A stretch of 7,420 bases of DNA from an uncultured Erythrobacteraceae bacterium (GCA_950071875.1 CATMNW010000114.1:1-7420); one strand, 5' to 3'; counted from the first letter of the stretch, positions 1 through 5,981 are shown. Translations and numbers: made by a program. Notes: generated by a model from the sequence alone, not told the origin.

Positions 1-696
1 GGCTTCGTGCCCGCGGAGATCATCGAGAGGTGCAAGGAGCTGGACGCGCGCGACGATGTCGAACTGACGACGCTGTTCATCGACTGCACCAGCGCCGAAC
101 TGGAACGCCGCTACAACGAAACCCGCCGTCCGCATCCGATGGCACGCGGGCGGCCCGCGCTCGACGGGATCAAGGCGGAACGCGAACTGCTCGAACCATT
201 GCGCCGCTGGGCCGATATCGTCATCGACACCACCGATTATGCAACCAACCAGTTGCAGCAGGTGGTGCGCGAACGTTTCGGAGAGCGGGCCGATAGCCGG
301 ATGACCGTGACTATTTCCAGTTTCGGATTTGCGCGCGGCATGCCCCCGCTTGCCGATCTGCTGTTCGACATGCGTTTTCTGGATAATCCGCACTGGGTGG
401 AATCCCTGCGCGACAAGACCGGCCTGGAAGATGCGGTGGGCGAACATATCGCCGGCGATCCCGCTTTCGCCCCGGCGTTCGAAAGGATTGTCGATCTGCT
501 GCGGGAAGTGATGCCGCGTTATGCGGCGCAAGGGCGCAGCTACCTCAACATCGCATTTGGCTGTACCGGAGGGAGACATCGTTCGGTTTACAGCGCTGAA
601 CGCGCAGCGCAGGTCTTGCGCGAGCTTGGTTTTTCGCCCACGGTCCTGCATCGCAACCTCGGATCACGGCCCGCCGACCCGCTCGAGCGCCGCTGA
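1..696 (+). CDS. rapZ: RapZ, nucleotide-binding / RNase adapter family protein (5' end missing)
   Basis: This is the last 231 residues of a RapZ (YvcJ/YhbJ) protein; the gene is already open at base 1. E. coli RapZ has about 284 residues, so roughly 55-70 residues, including the Walker A P-loop, lie outside the window. Family marks are clear: TRRPHP at visible residues 41-46, the block SSFGFARGMPPLADLLFDMR at 106-125, and the signature GCTGGRHRSVY at 187-197. In E. coli, RapZ presents the small RNA GlmZ to RNase E and so controls glucosamine-6-phosphate synthase; in alphaproteobacteria the RNA target is not established, so only the family is certain. PTS regulatory genes follow, which is the usual neighbourhood, with an HPr kinase gene commonly just upstream. 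The reading frame ends in TGA 67 bases before EIIA. The GTG at base 7 is an internal valine codon, not the start. Confidence 0.95.
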   Translation, partial: GFVPAEIIERCKELDARDDVELTTLFIDCTSAELERRYNETRRPHPMARGRPALDGIKAERELLEPLRRWADIVIDTTDYATNQLQQVVRERFGERADSRMTVTISSFGFARGMPPLADLLFDMRFLDNPHWVESLRDKTGLEDAVGEHIAGDPAFAPAFERIVDLLREVMPRYAAQGRSYLNIAFGCTGGRHRSVYSAERAAQVLRELGFSPTVLHRNLGSRPADPLERR

Positions 697-763
697 TACC
701 AAGCGAAACAATGGTTAGAGCTCCAGGTAAACCAACAGACATTATGGCTACCGGTACTTCCGC

Positions 764-1189
764 ATGATCGGCATGATTCTCGTCACTCACGGCAAGCTGG
801 CCGAACATTTCATCGATGCGATGGAACACGTGGTTGGCCAGCAGGACAATGTGGCCACGATCTGCATCGGCCCCAATGACGACATGGAAAGGCGCCGGCA
901 GGACATCGCCGACGCGATTGCCAAGGTCGATACCGGCAAGGGTGCGATCATCCTTACCGACCTGTTCGGCGGGACGCCTTCGAACCTGGCGATTTCGCTG
1001 CTCGATACCGGCCGCGTCGAAGTAATCGCGGGGATCAACCTGCCCATGCTGATCCGCCTTGCCGGCGCGCGCAAGAGCATGGGTGTGGTCGAAGCCGTCG
1101 CCGCTGCGCAGACCGCGGGGCGCAACTACATCACGGTCGCAAGCGAATTCCTCGGCCAGGATCTCGACAGCGCACGGAAAGCCTCTTGA
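764..1189 (+). CDS. PTS EIIA component, mannose family (EIIA-Man fold)
   Basis: A 141-residue single-domain protein of the PTS EIIA-Man/fructose-specific IIA family. It would accept a phosphoryl group from HPr on His9, in the N-terminal motif VTHG (7-10). Other family marks are TDLFGGTPSN at 65-74, with Asp66 expected beside the active histidine, and INLPML at 91-96. It is a stand-alone IIA: no IIB, IIC or IID domain is fused to it or encoded nearby, so a regulatory role is more likely than sugar uptake. This is an inference from context and from the known alphaproteobacterial regulatory PTS. The ATG at 764 fits the family N-terminus exactly. No convincing Shine-Dalgarno precedes it. A 7-codon mini-ORF (744-767) ends in an ATGA overlap with this start. 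The stop codon overlaps the HPr start. Confidence 0.93.
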   Translation: MIGMILVTHGKLAEHFIDAMEHVVGQQDNVATICIGPNDDMERRRQDIADAIAKVDTGKGAIILTDLFGGTPSNLAISLLDTGRVEVIAGINLPMLIRLAGARKSMGVVEAVAAAQTAGRNYITVASEFLGQDLDSARKAS

Positions 1190-1464
1190 GCGAGCTTCGC
1201 CGCACGGTGACGGTGGTCAACCAGCGCGGCCTGCACGCGCGGGCCAGCGCAAAATTCGTCAATGCCGTGGCCGAAGCGCCGGAAGGCTGCGCGGTCCGCG
1301 TTGCCAAGGGCGATAACGAAGCGGGCGGCGGTTCCATCCTCGGCCTGATGATGCTGGGCGCTGCCAAGGGCGACGAGATCGATATCATCGTCAGCGGCAG
1401 CGGCAGCGAAGCCCTCATGGCCGAACTGTCCGCCATGGTCGAGGACGGCTTCGGGGAACCCTGA
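1186..1464 (+). CDS. ptsH: HPr phosphocarrier protein
   Basis: A 92-residue HPr. It carries phosphate from Enzyme I to EIIA on the histidine of RGLHARAS (14-21), namely His17. The second family motif, GGGSILGLMML at 47-57, contains Ser50, equivalent to the Ser46 that HPr kinase phosphorylates in other bacteria. Conservation of that serine suggests this is a regulated HPr and that a kinase gene exists, probably upstream of rapZ. I chose the TTG at 1186: there is no ATG or GTG near the family N-terminus, and TTG forms a 4-base TTGA overlap with the EIIA stop, which implies translational coupling. A weak GGAAAG precedes it by four bases. The methyltransferase gene begins three bases after the stop. 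Confidence 0.94.
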   Translation: MSELRRTVTVVNQRGLHARASAKFVNAVAEAPEGCAVRVAKGDNEAGGGSILGLMMLGAAKGDEIDIIVSGSGSEALMAELSAMVEDGFGEP

Positions 1465-1467
1465 ACC

Positions 1468-2277
1468 ATGGCAGCCGACCGCCGCGTCATCACCGGCTTT
1501 TCCAACCCGACCGTCAAGGCATTCCGCGCGCTGCGCGAGAAAAAGCATCGCAAGGCTGCGGGCAAGTTCCTTGCCGAAGGGCTGCGCCTGCTGACCGATG
1601 CACTAGATACCGGCCATGTGCCCGAAACGCTGGTGCTGGCCGACCGGCGCGATCCGCATCCGCTCCTGACTGCGCTGGAAGAAGCGGTCGAGCGGTCTGG
1701 CGGCGAGGTCATCGAAACTTCGCCCGACATACTTTCCAAGATCACCGGCAAGGATAATCCGCAGTCCGTTGCCGGTGTATTCGCCGAATTCGACACTTCG
1801 CTGGCTGCGCTCGATCGCAACCGCGCCGACATCTGGCTGGTTGCGCAGGCCCTGCGCGATCCGGGCAATCTTGGCACCATGCTGCGTACAGGCGACGCGA
1901 TCGGTGCCGGCGGCCTGATCCTACTCGACGACTGCGCCGACCCCTTCGGCGTCGAAGCCGTGCGTGCCAGCATGGGCGCTGTCTTCACGCAAGGTATTGC
2001 GCGCGCCGAATGGAGCGAGTTCGAAAGCTGGCTGCGTTCGGGTCCAGGCCAGCTGGTCGCGGCATCCCTGCGCGATGCCCAACCCTATCGCGGCGCACCC
2101 TATGCGGTGCCGTGCTTTGTCATGGTGGGCAACGAGAGTCGCGGGCTTCCCGAAGACTACGAAATGGCCTGCGACCTCAGGGTCACCATGCCGATGAAAG
2201 GCCGTGCTGACAGCCTGAACGCAGCGGTCGCGGCAGCCGTGCTGGGGTACGAGGTACTGGCAGGCATCGACGGCTAG
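1468..2277 (+). CDS. SpoU/TrmH-family RNA 2'-O-ribose methyltransferase
   Basis: A 269-residue SPOUT-class enzyme that would transfer a methyl group from S-adenosylmethionine to a ribose 2'-OH in rRNA or tRNA. The three SpoU motifs are all present. Motif 1 is at about 128-146 (LRDPGNLGTMLRTGDAIG), with Asn134 and Arg140. Motif 2 is at about 217-230, with GNESRGL at 221-227. Motif 3 is at about 238-260, with SLN at 249-251 and an alanine-rich helix after it; this region forms the trefoil knot. Residues 1-110 form the substrate-binding N-domain (NPTVKAFRALREKKHRK at 13-29), as in 23S rRNA methyltransferases of the RlmB/MRM3 type. The target nucleotide cannot be read from the sequence. GGGGAA at 1453-1458 is a plausible ribosome site. 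It lies 3 bases after HPr and is probably co-transcribed. Confidence 0.93.
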   Translation: MAADRRVITGFSNPTVKAFRALREKKHRKAAGKFLAEGLRLLTDALDTGHVPETLVLADRRDPHPLLTALEEAVERSGGEVIETSPDILSKITGKDNPQSVAGVFAEFDTSLAALDRNRADIWLVAQALRDPGNLGTMLRTGDAIGAGGLILLDDCADPFGVEAVRASMGAVFTQGIARAEWSEFESWLRSGPGQLVAASLRDAQPYRGAPYAVPCFVMVGNESRGLPEDYEMACDLRVTMPMKGRADSLNAAVAAAVLGYEVLAGIDG

Positions 2278-2316
2278 GGGCTTTTGCGCATGGGGGCGTT
2301 CGCTCTACCTTGATGG

Positions 2317-2832
2317 GTGGCGCGGCATTACAAGACCATGGGAACGCTGCCTATCCATGACGATACGGGTGCGACGCGTCGGAAGCACGAACGTGCGAAT
2401 ACCTTCGTCGCCGCAAGTCTCGTGCACGGCGATGGCACTGCCAACGTACGAATCCGCAATATATCCGCCAGCGGCGCGCTTGTCTCGGGCCTTGACCTTC
2501 CTGCCCGGGGCGAACCGTGTACGCTGCTGCGCGGTACGCGGCGCGTGAATGCAACGGTCATTCGCGTCGATGAGGATGAAGCCGGCCTTGCTTTCTCGCG
2601 CCAGATCGACGTCTATGGCTGGCTAGCGGCAGCCCATCTGCGTTCGATAAACCCGGCCGATGCGCCCGCGGTCCATCGCCAGTCGGGCCGATCTGTCGAT
2701 CCTCACGAACTGGCCTGCCGGGTGGATTTCCTGTTCAGTGGCCTCAGCCGCGAAGCGTGCCTTACCCCCAAGCAATTGCTCGAGCTGAGGGTCCTGGAAG
2801 ACGTCGCGCGATACCTGCGCTCGGCACGCTGA
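2317..2832 (+). CDS. PilZ-domain protein, probable cyclic-di-GMP receptor
   Basis: A 171-residue protein if read from GTG 2317, or 164 residues from ATG 2338. The PilZ signature is present: RKHER (residues 22-26 of the long form, the RxxxR arginine pair) and NISASG (48-53, the [D/N]xSxxG motif), followed by a beta-rich stretch to about residue 95. In known PilZ proteins these residues wrap around the cyclic-di-GMP dimer, so ligand binding is a well-founded prediction. The C-terminal 70 residues (RSVDPHELACRVDFLF... to a terminal helix) match nothing I recognise and may be an effector or dimerisation part. There is no signal peptide and no membrane segment. The start is uncertain: a stop codon at 2311-2313 rules out anything earlier in frame, and neither candidate has a clear Shine-Dalgarno. 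The gene is 39 bases after the methyltransferase. Confidence 0.82.
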   Translation: MARHYKTMGTLPIHDDTGATRRKHERANTFVAASLVHGDGTANVRIRNISASGALVSGLDLPARGEPCTLLRGTRRVNATVIRVDEDEAGLAFSRQIDVYGWLAAAHLRSINPADAPAVHRQSGRSVDPHELACRVDFLFSGLSREACLTPKQLLELRVLEDVARYLRSAR

Positions 2833-2917
2833 ATTTTTACCGCTGGATTAGCGCAGTCACTGGCGGGACGAGCTCGATGCGATGATGGCCGATCTTGCCG
2901 CGCGCAACCTCGACTGA
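2833..2917. other. Convergent intergenic gap between the PilZ gene and rmuC
   Basis: This 85-base gap lies between two converging genes. I see no strong hairpin followed by a T-run on either strand, so no terminator can be named. The plus strand has a short open stretch, 2852-2917, that would read as a plausible hydrophilic C-terminus ending HWRDELDAMMADLAARNLD. Its TGA stop abuts the rmuC stop codon. It has a stop codon just upstream and no start worth trusting, so it may be the tail of a decayed gene or chance. Confidence 0.4.
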
Positions 2918-4369
2918 CTACTCCGCAGCCTCGCGGCCATCCTCTAGCTTCGCGGCATCTTCGGCATTGTAGCGCGGGGTAGCCTCGACCAGTGGAACGT
3001 CTTCGATTTCCTTCTTGCCGATCTCGATACCCTTTTCCGCCATTCGGCGACCGGAAGTAAGCACGTTGCGTTCGAAGCTGCCCACGAACTTGTTGTAATT
3101 GTTGACCGCCGTCTCCAACCCGCCGCCAACGCGTTTCATGTGTTCGGCCGATACCCGCAGCCGATCATAAAGCTCGGCCCCGAGCCGCCCGATCTCGGCG
3201 GCCTCTTCCGCCATCTTGTCCTGCCGCCAGACCTGCGCCACGGTCCGCGCAATCGCGACGAGATTGGTTGGCGTTGCCAGCAGCACCTTGTTGCGGAAAG
3301 CAAAGTCCCACAGTTCGGGATCGTGTTCGAGCGCGGCCGCGACGAAATGTTCGCCCGGTACGAACATGACGACATAATCGGGCGTATCGTCGAACTGGCT
3401 CTGGTAGCTCTTGCTGCCGAGGGTCTGCACGTGGTTGCGCATGCTTTTCGCATGAAGGTCGAGGTGGCGCATGCGTTCGCCATCCTCATCGGCTTCGAAT
3501 GCCGCCTGATAGGCGTTGAGCGAGACCTTGGCGTCGATCACCAGCTTCTTCTGCCCCGGCACGTGAACCACCGCGTCGGGACGCAAGCGCCCCTCGTCGG
3601 TCTCGATCGAGTGTTCGAGATTGAAATCGGTGTGTTCGGACAGGCCGCATTGTTCGAGCACGTTCTGCAGCGCCCGTTCGCCCCAGCGCCCGCGCGCCTT
3701 GGGGGCATTGGTCAGGCTGTTGCCGAGCCGCTGCGCCTCGCGCCGAACCTCTTCCTGCCCCAGCCGCATCTGCTCTATCTGGGTCGCGAGCGAGGAAAAG
3801 GCATTGGTGCGCTTTTCTTCCAGCGCAGCCACCTGGTCCTCGTACTTCTTCAACCGGTCGCCGACCGGCTGAAGCAATTCGCGAATCTTGGCTTCGCTGG
3901 TCTTTTCCGAATGGCCGAGCCGTTCGTTGGCCCGTTCGAGAAACGCTTCCTGTGCCTTGGAAAGAACGGCGGACCCGGTGTTCTGGAATTCCTTCAGCAT
4001 TTCCTCACGTGCTTCGATGAGCAGGCGTTTCTGCTCGTCGAAATTGGCGGTCTTTTCCTTCAAGGTAGCCAGCTCGCCCGCCAGCGCACCATTGGTGCGG
4101 CGCAATTCCTCGAGCGAGGCTTCATGCCGTGTCCGGGTGTCTCGCAGTTCGGCATCGAGCGCATCGGCGCGTTCGGCCCGCACCGTCGCATTCTCGAGCT
4201 CGACAATGGCGCGGCGAAACTTGTCGTCCAGTTCCTTCGCCTCGGCATCGCGTTCGCCATGGCGCGCCTGCCAGTCCTTCACAGGAGCAGAGCCGAAGCG
4301 GTGACCGAGAAAATAGCCCAGCGCGAGGCCGAGAACGAGGGCGATTATGGCAAGAAGTGTCGGATCCAT
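2918..4369 (-). CDS. rmuC: RmuC family DNA recombination protein
   Basis: A 483-residue RmuC, close to the 475 residues of E. coli RmuC, which limits inversions between short inverted repeats. Residues 3-22 form one hydrophobic membrane anchor (LLAIIALVLGLALGYFLG). Residues about 35-215 are highly charged and heptad-like, a long coiled coil. The RmuC domain proper follows, with GRWGERALQNVLEQCGL at 227-243. RPDAVVHVP at 263-271 and VIDAKVSL at 277-284 supply Asp265 and Asp279-x-Lys281, consistent with the PD-(D/E)XK nuclease-like fold assigned to this family. FVPGEHF is at 336-342. The tail after about 445 is charged and variable. The ATG has AGGGG three bases upstream; it is inside a small inverted repeat. 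It is the last gene of the minus-strand block, 53 bases after the small membrane protein gene. Confidence 0.95.
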   Translation of the reverse strand: MDPTLLAIIALVLGLALGYFLGHRFGSAPVKDWQARHGERDAEAKELDDKFRRAIVELENATVRAERADALDAELRDTRTRHEASLEELRRTNGALAGELATLKEKTANFDEQKRLLIEAREEMLKEFQNTGSAVLSKAQEAFLERANERLGHSEKTSEAKIRELLQPVGDRLKKYEDQVAALEEKRTNAFSSLATQIEQMRLGQEEVRREAQRLGNSLTNAPKARGRWGERALQNVLEQCGLSEHTDFNLEHSIETDEGRLRPDAVVHVPGQKKLVIDAKVSLNAYQAAFEADEDGERMRHLDLHAKSMRNHVQTLGSKSYQSQFDDTPDYVVMFVPGEHFVAAALEHDPELWDFAFRNKVLLATPTNLVAIARTVAQVWRQDKMAEEAAEIGRLGAELYDRLRVSAEHMKRVGGGLETAVNNYNKFVGSFERNVLTSGRRMAEKGIEIGKKEIEDVPLVEATPRYNAEDAAKLEDGREAAE

Positions 4370-4422
4370 TCGCCCCTGTTACGGGGAACGGAGCAAGAAC
4401 GCCAGTATCTGACGCCGACTAT

Positions 4423-4620
4423 CTACCTTTTTCGCCCGGCGAGCATGTTGACGATCAATCTGAACCCGATGGTGAAGGCCACGAAATAGACGGCAAAGCG
4501 AATTGCGAGCTCGTCGAAGCCTGCATCATCGCTGTAATACCGCCACAGGCAGCTCAGTGTCGCGAAGGCCAGGCCGGTCAGCGAGGCCTGCGACCAGCTG
4601 ACGGGTTCAGGCCGCTTCAC
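4423..4620 (-). CDS. Small hypothetical inner-membrane protein (two predicted helices)
   Basis: A 65-residue protein I do not recognise. Two hydrophobic stretches are visible, about 12-28 (ASLTGLAFATLSCLW) and 39-60 (AIRFAVYFVAFTIGFRLIVNML). A short acidic loop, SDDAGFDE, lies between them, and the end is basic (GRKR). It therefore looks like a helical-hairpin inner-membrane protein with both ends probably cytoplasmic. The GTG start at 4620 overlaps the last 14 bases of def in another frame, the kind of overlap expected of a translationally coupled gene. Codon use is in keeping with its neighbours. The coupling to def and the hydrophobic pattern argue that it is real, but no function follows from the sequence. 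Confidence 0.68.
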   Translation of the reverse strand: MKRPEPVSWSQASLTGLAFATLSCLWRYYSDDAGFDELAIRFAVYFVAFTIGFRLIVNMLAGRKR

Positions 4621-5179
4621 GCAGCTTTTTCAGTTTCTTCAGGGCCATGTTGCGCTTCAGGCGCGAAAGGTGGTCGATGAAGAGGATGCCTTCGAGGTGA
4701 TCCATCTCGTGTTGCAAACAGGTGGCCATCAACCCGTCGAGGTCTTCCTCGTGGGTTTCGCCCTCGAGGTCCTGATAGCGCACGCGGCAGGTCGCCGGGC
4801 GGTCGACATCGGCGAAGATGTCGGGGACCGAAAGGCAGCCTTCTTGGTAGCTTGCCAGCTCTTCCGCCGGATCGAGGATTTCGGGATTGATGAAAACCCG
4901 CGGTTCCTTCTTCACCGGGTAATGGACATGCTCGTGCCCGTCGTGATTGCACGGCTCGGGCTCTGCATCCGTATCTTCGGGCTGAAGGTCGATCACCAGC
5001 ACGCGCTTGGGCACGCCGACCTGAATCGCGGCAAGGCCGATGCCGGGCGCGGCATACATGGTTTCGAACATGTCGGAGACGAGTTCGTTCAGTTCATCGT
5101 TGAACTCGTCGGGTTCGACCTTGGTCGACACGGTCTTGAGCCGGGGGTCCGGCACTTCGAGGATTTCACGGATAGCCAT
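4607..5179 (-). CDS. def: Peptide deformylase
   Basis: A 190-residue peptide deformylase, which removes the N-formyl group from nascent proteins. All three motifs are present: GIGLAAIQ at 46-53, EGCLS at 113-117 and QHEMDH at 156-161. Expected metal ligands are Cys115, His157 and His161, with Glu158 catalytic. Between the second and third strands, about residues 67-92, is an insertion absent from the E. coli enzyme. It is acidic and then Cys/His-rich (CNHDGHEHVHY, 77-87). The C-terminus ends in a lysine/leucine-rich helix. I chose ATG 5179 (MAIREILEVPDPRLK) because it matches the family N-terminus. The frame stays open upstream to 5287, but that part reads through a promoter and an inverted repeat. 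The gene has no Shine-Dalgarno; see the promoter entry. It overlaps the small membrane protein gene downstream. Confidence 0.95.
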   Translation of the reverse strand: MAIREILEVPDPRLKTVSTKVEPDEFNDELNELVSDMFETMYAAPGIGLAAIQVGVPKRVLVIDLQPEDTDAEPEPCNHDGHEHVHYPVKKEPRVFINPEILDPAEELASYQEGCLSVPDIFADVDRPATCRVRYQDLEGETHEEDLDGLMATCLQHEMDHLEGILFIDHLSRLKRNMALKKLKKLREAA

Positions 5180-5185
5180 GGGGTG

Positions 5186-5214
5186 CAGATAGTGGGATCG
5201 GAGGGAATCTTCAA
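5186..5214 (-). promoter_or_regulatory. Predicted sigma-70-like promoter for def (leaderless)
   Basis: On the minus strand TTGAAG (5214-5209) and TATCTG (5191-5186) are separated by exactly 17 bases, a good housekeeping promoter layout. Only six bases separate the -10 box from the def ATG, so transcription would start at or within a base or two of the start codon. This would explain why def lacks a ribosome-binding site. The -35 box lies at the outer edge of the inverted repeat. This is a prediction from spacing and consensus only. Confidence 0.55.
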
Positions 5215-5230
5215 TCTTTGTTGGGTGCGC

Positions 5231-5248
5231 CTTCGACATCCGTCGAAG
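5231..5248. repeat. Left-arm satellite hairpin, loop ATCC
   Basis: CTTCGAC pairs with GTCGAAG in a perfect 7-bp stem around the tetraloop ATCC (GGAT on the minus strand). It occupies the position in the left arm that corresponds to the right-arm hairpin at 5341-5362. Confidence 0.85.
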
Positions 5249-5255
5249 CCTTGCG

Positions 5256-5332
5256 GCGCCAGCCCACTCCCCCACCCGGCCACCCATAAAATACCGTGCC
5301 GTGGGTGGCCGGGTGGGGGAGTGGGCTGGCGC
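5256..5332. repeat. Perfect 31-bp stem with 15-base loop
   Basis: Bases 5256-5286 (GCGCCAGCCCACTCC, then a C-rich run to CACCCA) pair without a mismatch with 5302-5332. The loop is 5287-5301, AT-rich on its left half. About three quarters of the stem pairs are G-C. As RNA in either direction this would be a very stable hairpin. No T-run follows it on either strand, so it is not a standard intrinsic terminator, though it could protect the recR mRNA 3' end or be cut by RNase III. Confidence 0.95.
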
Positions 5333-5340
5333 AGCCTCAA

Positions 5341-5362
5341 GGTCGGGACGGATGTCCCGACC
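5341..5362. repeat. Right-arm satellite hairpin, loop GGAT
   Basis: GGTCGGGAC pairs with GTCCCGACC in a perfect 9-bp stem around the tetraloop GGAT. Compared with the left-arm hairpin the outer stem bases differ on both sides, but pairing is kept and the loop is the same when read outward from the element centre. Confidence 0.87.
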
Positions 5363-5377
5363 GCACGCAACAAAAAT

Positions 5378-5974
5378 TCAACTCACGGGCCGTCTTGCCC
5401 GCAGCGCCTGCGCCAATGTCCCCTCGTCGAGGTAGTCCAGCTCGCCGCCTACCGGCAGGCCATGGGCCAGCTGGGTGATGCGCACCGGATGCTCCTCCAG
5501 CCGTTCGGCGAGGTAATGGGCGGTGGTCTGGCCCTCCAGCGTCGCGTTCATGGCGAGGACAATCTCGTCCACCCCGCCTGTCTCCACGCGCGCCAGCAGG
5601 CTTGCGATGTTGAGGTCCTCGGGCCGCACGCCGTCCAGTGCCGAAAGCTTGCCACCAAGCACATGATACTTGCCCGTAAACAGCTTCGCCCGATCTAGCG
5701 CCCACAGGTCGGCCACATCCTCGACCACGCATAGCGATTTCATACCGCGGCGCGGGTCGGCGCAGATGCCGCAAGGGTTGGTGGTGTCGACATTGCCGCA
5801 GGTCTCGCATTCGACCAGCGCCTCGCCCACCGTCGCCAGCGCTTCGAGCAGGGCGGGAAGCGCGCTCTCGCGGCGCTTGACCAGCCACAGCACGGCACGC
5901 CGCGCGCTGCGCGGGCCAAGGCCGGGCAGGCGCGAGAGCGCGGCGGCCAATGTCTCGATCTCTTGCGATGCCAT
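5378..5974 (-). CDS. recR: Recombination mediator protein RecR
   Basis: A 198-residue RecR, the family's usual length. RecR rings act with RecO and RecF to load RecA on gapped DNA. The helix-hairpin-helix DNA-binding segment is LSRLPGLGPRSARR at 13-26. The C4 zinc finger uses Cys56, Cys59, Cys68 and Cys71 (CETCG...CGIC). The Toprim domain runs from about 80 to 175, with Glu85 in CVVEDVADL and the conserved KYHVLGGKLSALDGV at 102-116. GLPVGGELDYLDEGTL at 172-187 is the typical C-terminal block. I chose ATG 5974; an earlier ATG at 6016 would add 14 residues unlike the family. The gene is divergent from fmt across 53 bases and ends at the edge of the inverted repeat. It is not next to dnaX and ybaB, its usual partners in many bacteria. 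Confidence 0.96.
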   Translation of the reverse strand: MASQEIETLAAALSRLPGLGPRSARRAVLWLVKRRESALPALLEALATVGEALVECETCGNVDTTNPCGICADPRRGMKSLCVVEDVADLWALDRAKLFTGKYHVLGGKLSALDGVRPEDLNIASLLARVETGGVDEIVLAMNATLEGQTTAHYLAERLEEHPVRITQLAHGLPVGGELDYLDEGTLAQALRARRPVS

Positions 5975-5981
5975 CCCTGCA

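Larger units (their letters stand above)
5210..5382. repeat. Composite inverted-repeat element between recR and def
   Basis: Two arms of about 80 bases face each other across a 15-base centre (5287-5301). The inner 31 bases are perfectly complementary (5256-5286 with 5302-5332). Outside that, similarity continues imperfectly, with a three-base indel, through a small hairpin in each arm to GTTG at 5220-5223 and its complement CAAC at 5368-5371. A weaker match runs about ten bases further. The element nearly fills the gene-free interval: one end reaches the recR stop codon and the other the def -35 box. No transposase is encoded. It resembles a BIME-like or MITE-like dispersed repeat in organisation, but copy number cannot be judged from one window. 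Confidence 0.85.

Noticed and set aside
1131..1988. A 285-codon minus-strand frame across HPr and the methyltransferase
   Set aside because: Serine/arginine-rich shadow translation opposite two genes with clear motifs.
4370..4386. Small inverted repeat CCCC-N6-GGGG around the rmuC ribosome site
   Set aside because: A 4-bp stem is too short to argue for translational control in a GC-rich sequence.
3140..4489. A 449-codon open frame on the plus strand across rmuC
   Set aside because: It is antisense to a clear rmuC and its translation resembles no protein family. Long antisense frames are common in high-GC genomes.
5180..5287. A longer def start giving 36 extra N-terminal residues
   Set aside because: The extra part is a translation of the inverted repeat and promoter, and the deformylase family begins at MAIREIL.
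5256..5332. Intrinsic terminator for recR
   Set aside because: The stem is far longer than usual and no T-run follows it on the minus strand, so I list it only as a repeat.
4670..5698. A 342-codon plus-strand frame across def, the inverted repeat and part of recR
   Set aside because: It crosses two well-identified minus-strand genes and the palindromic repeat; its sequence is a complement artefact.
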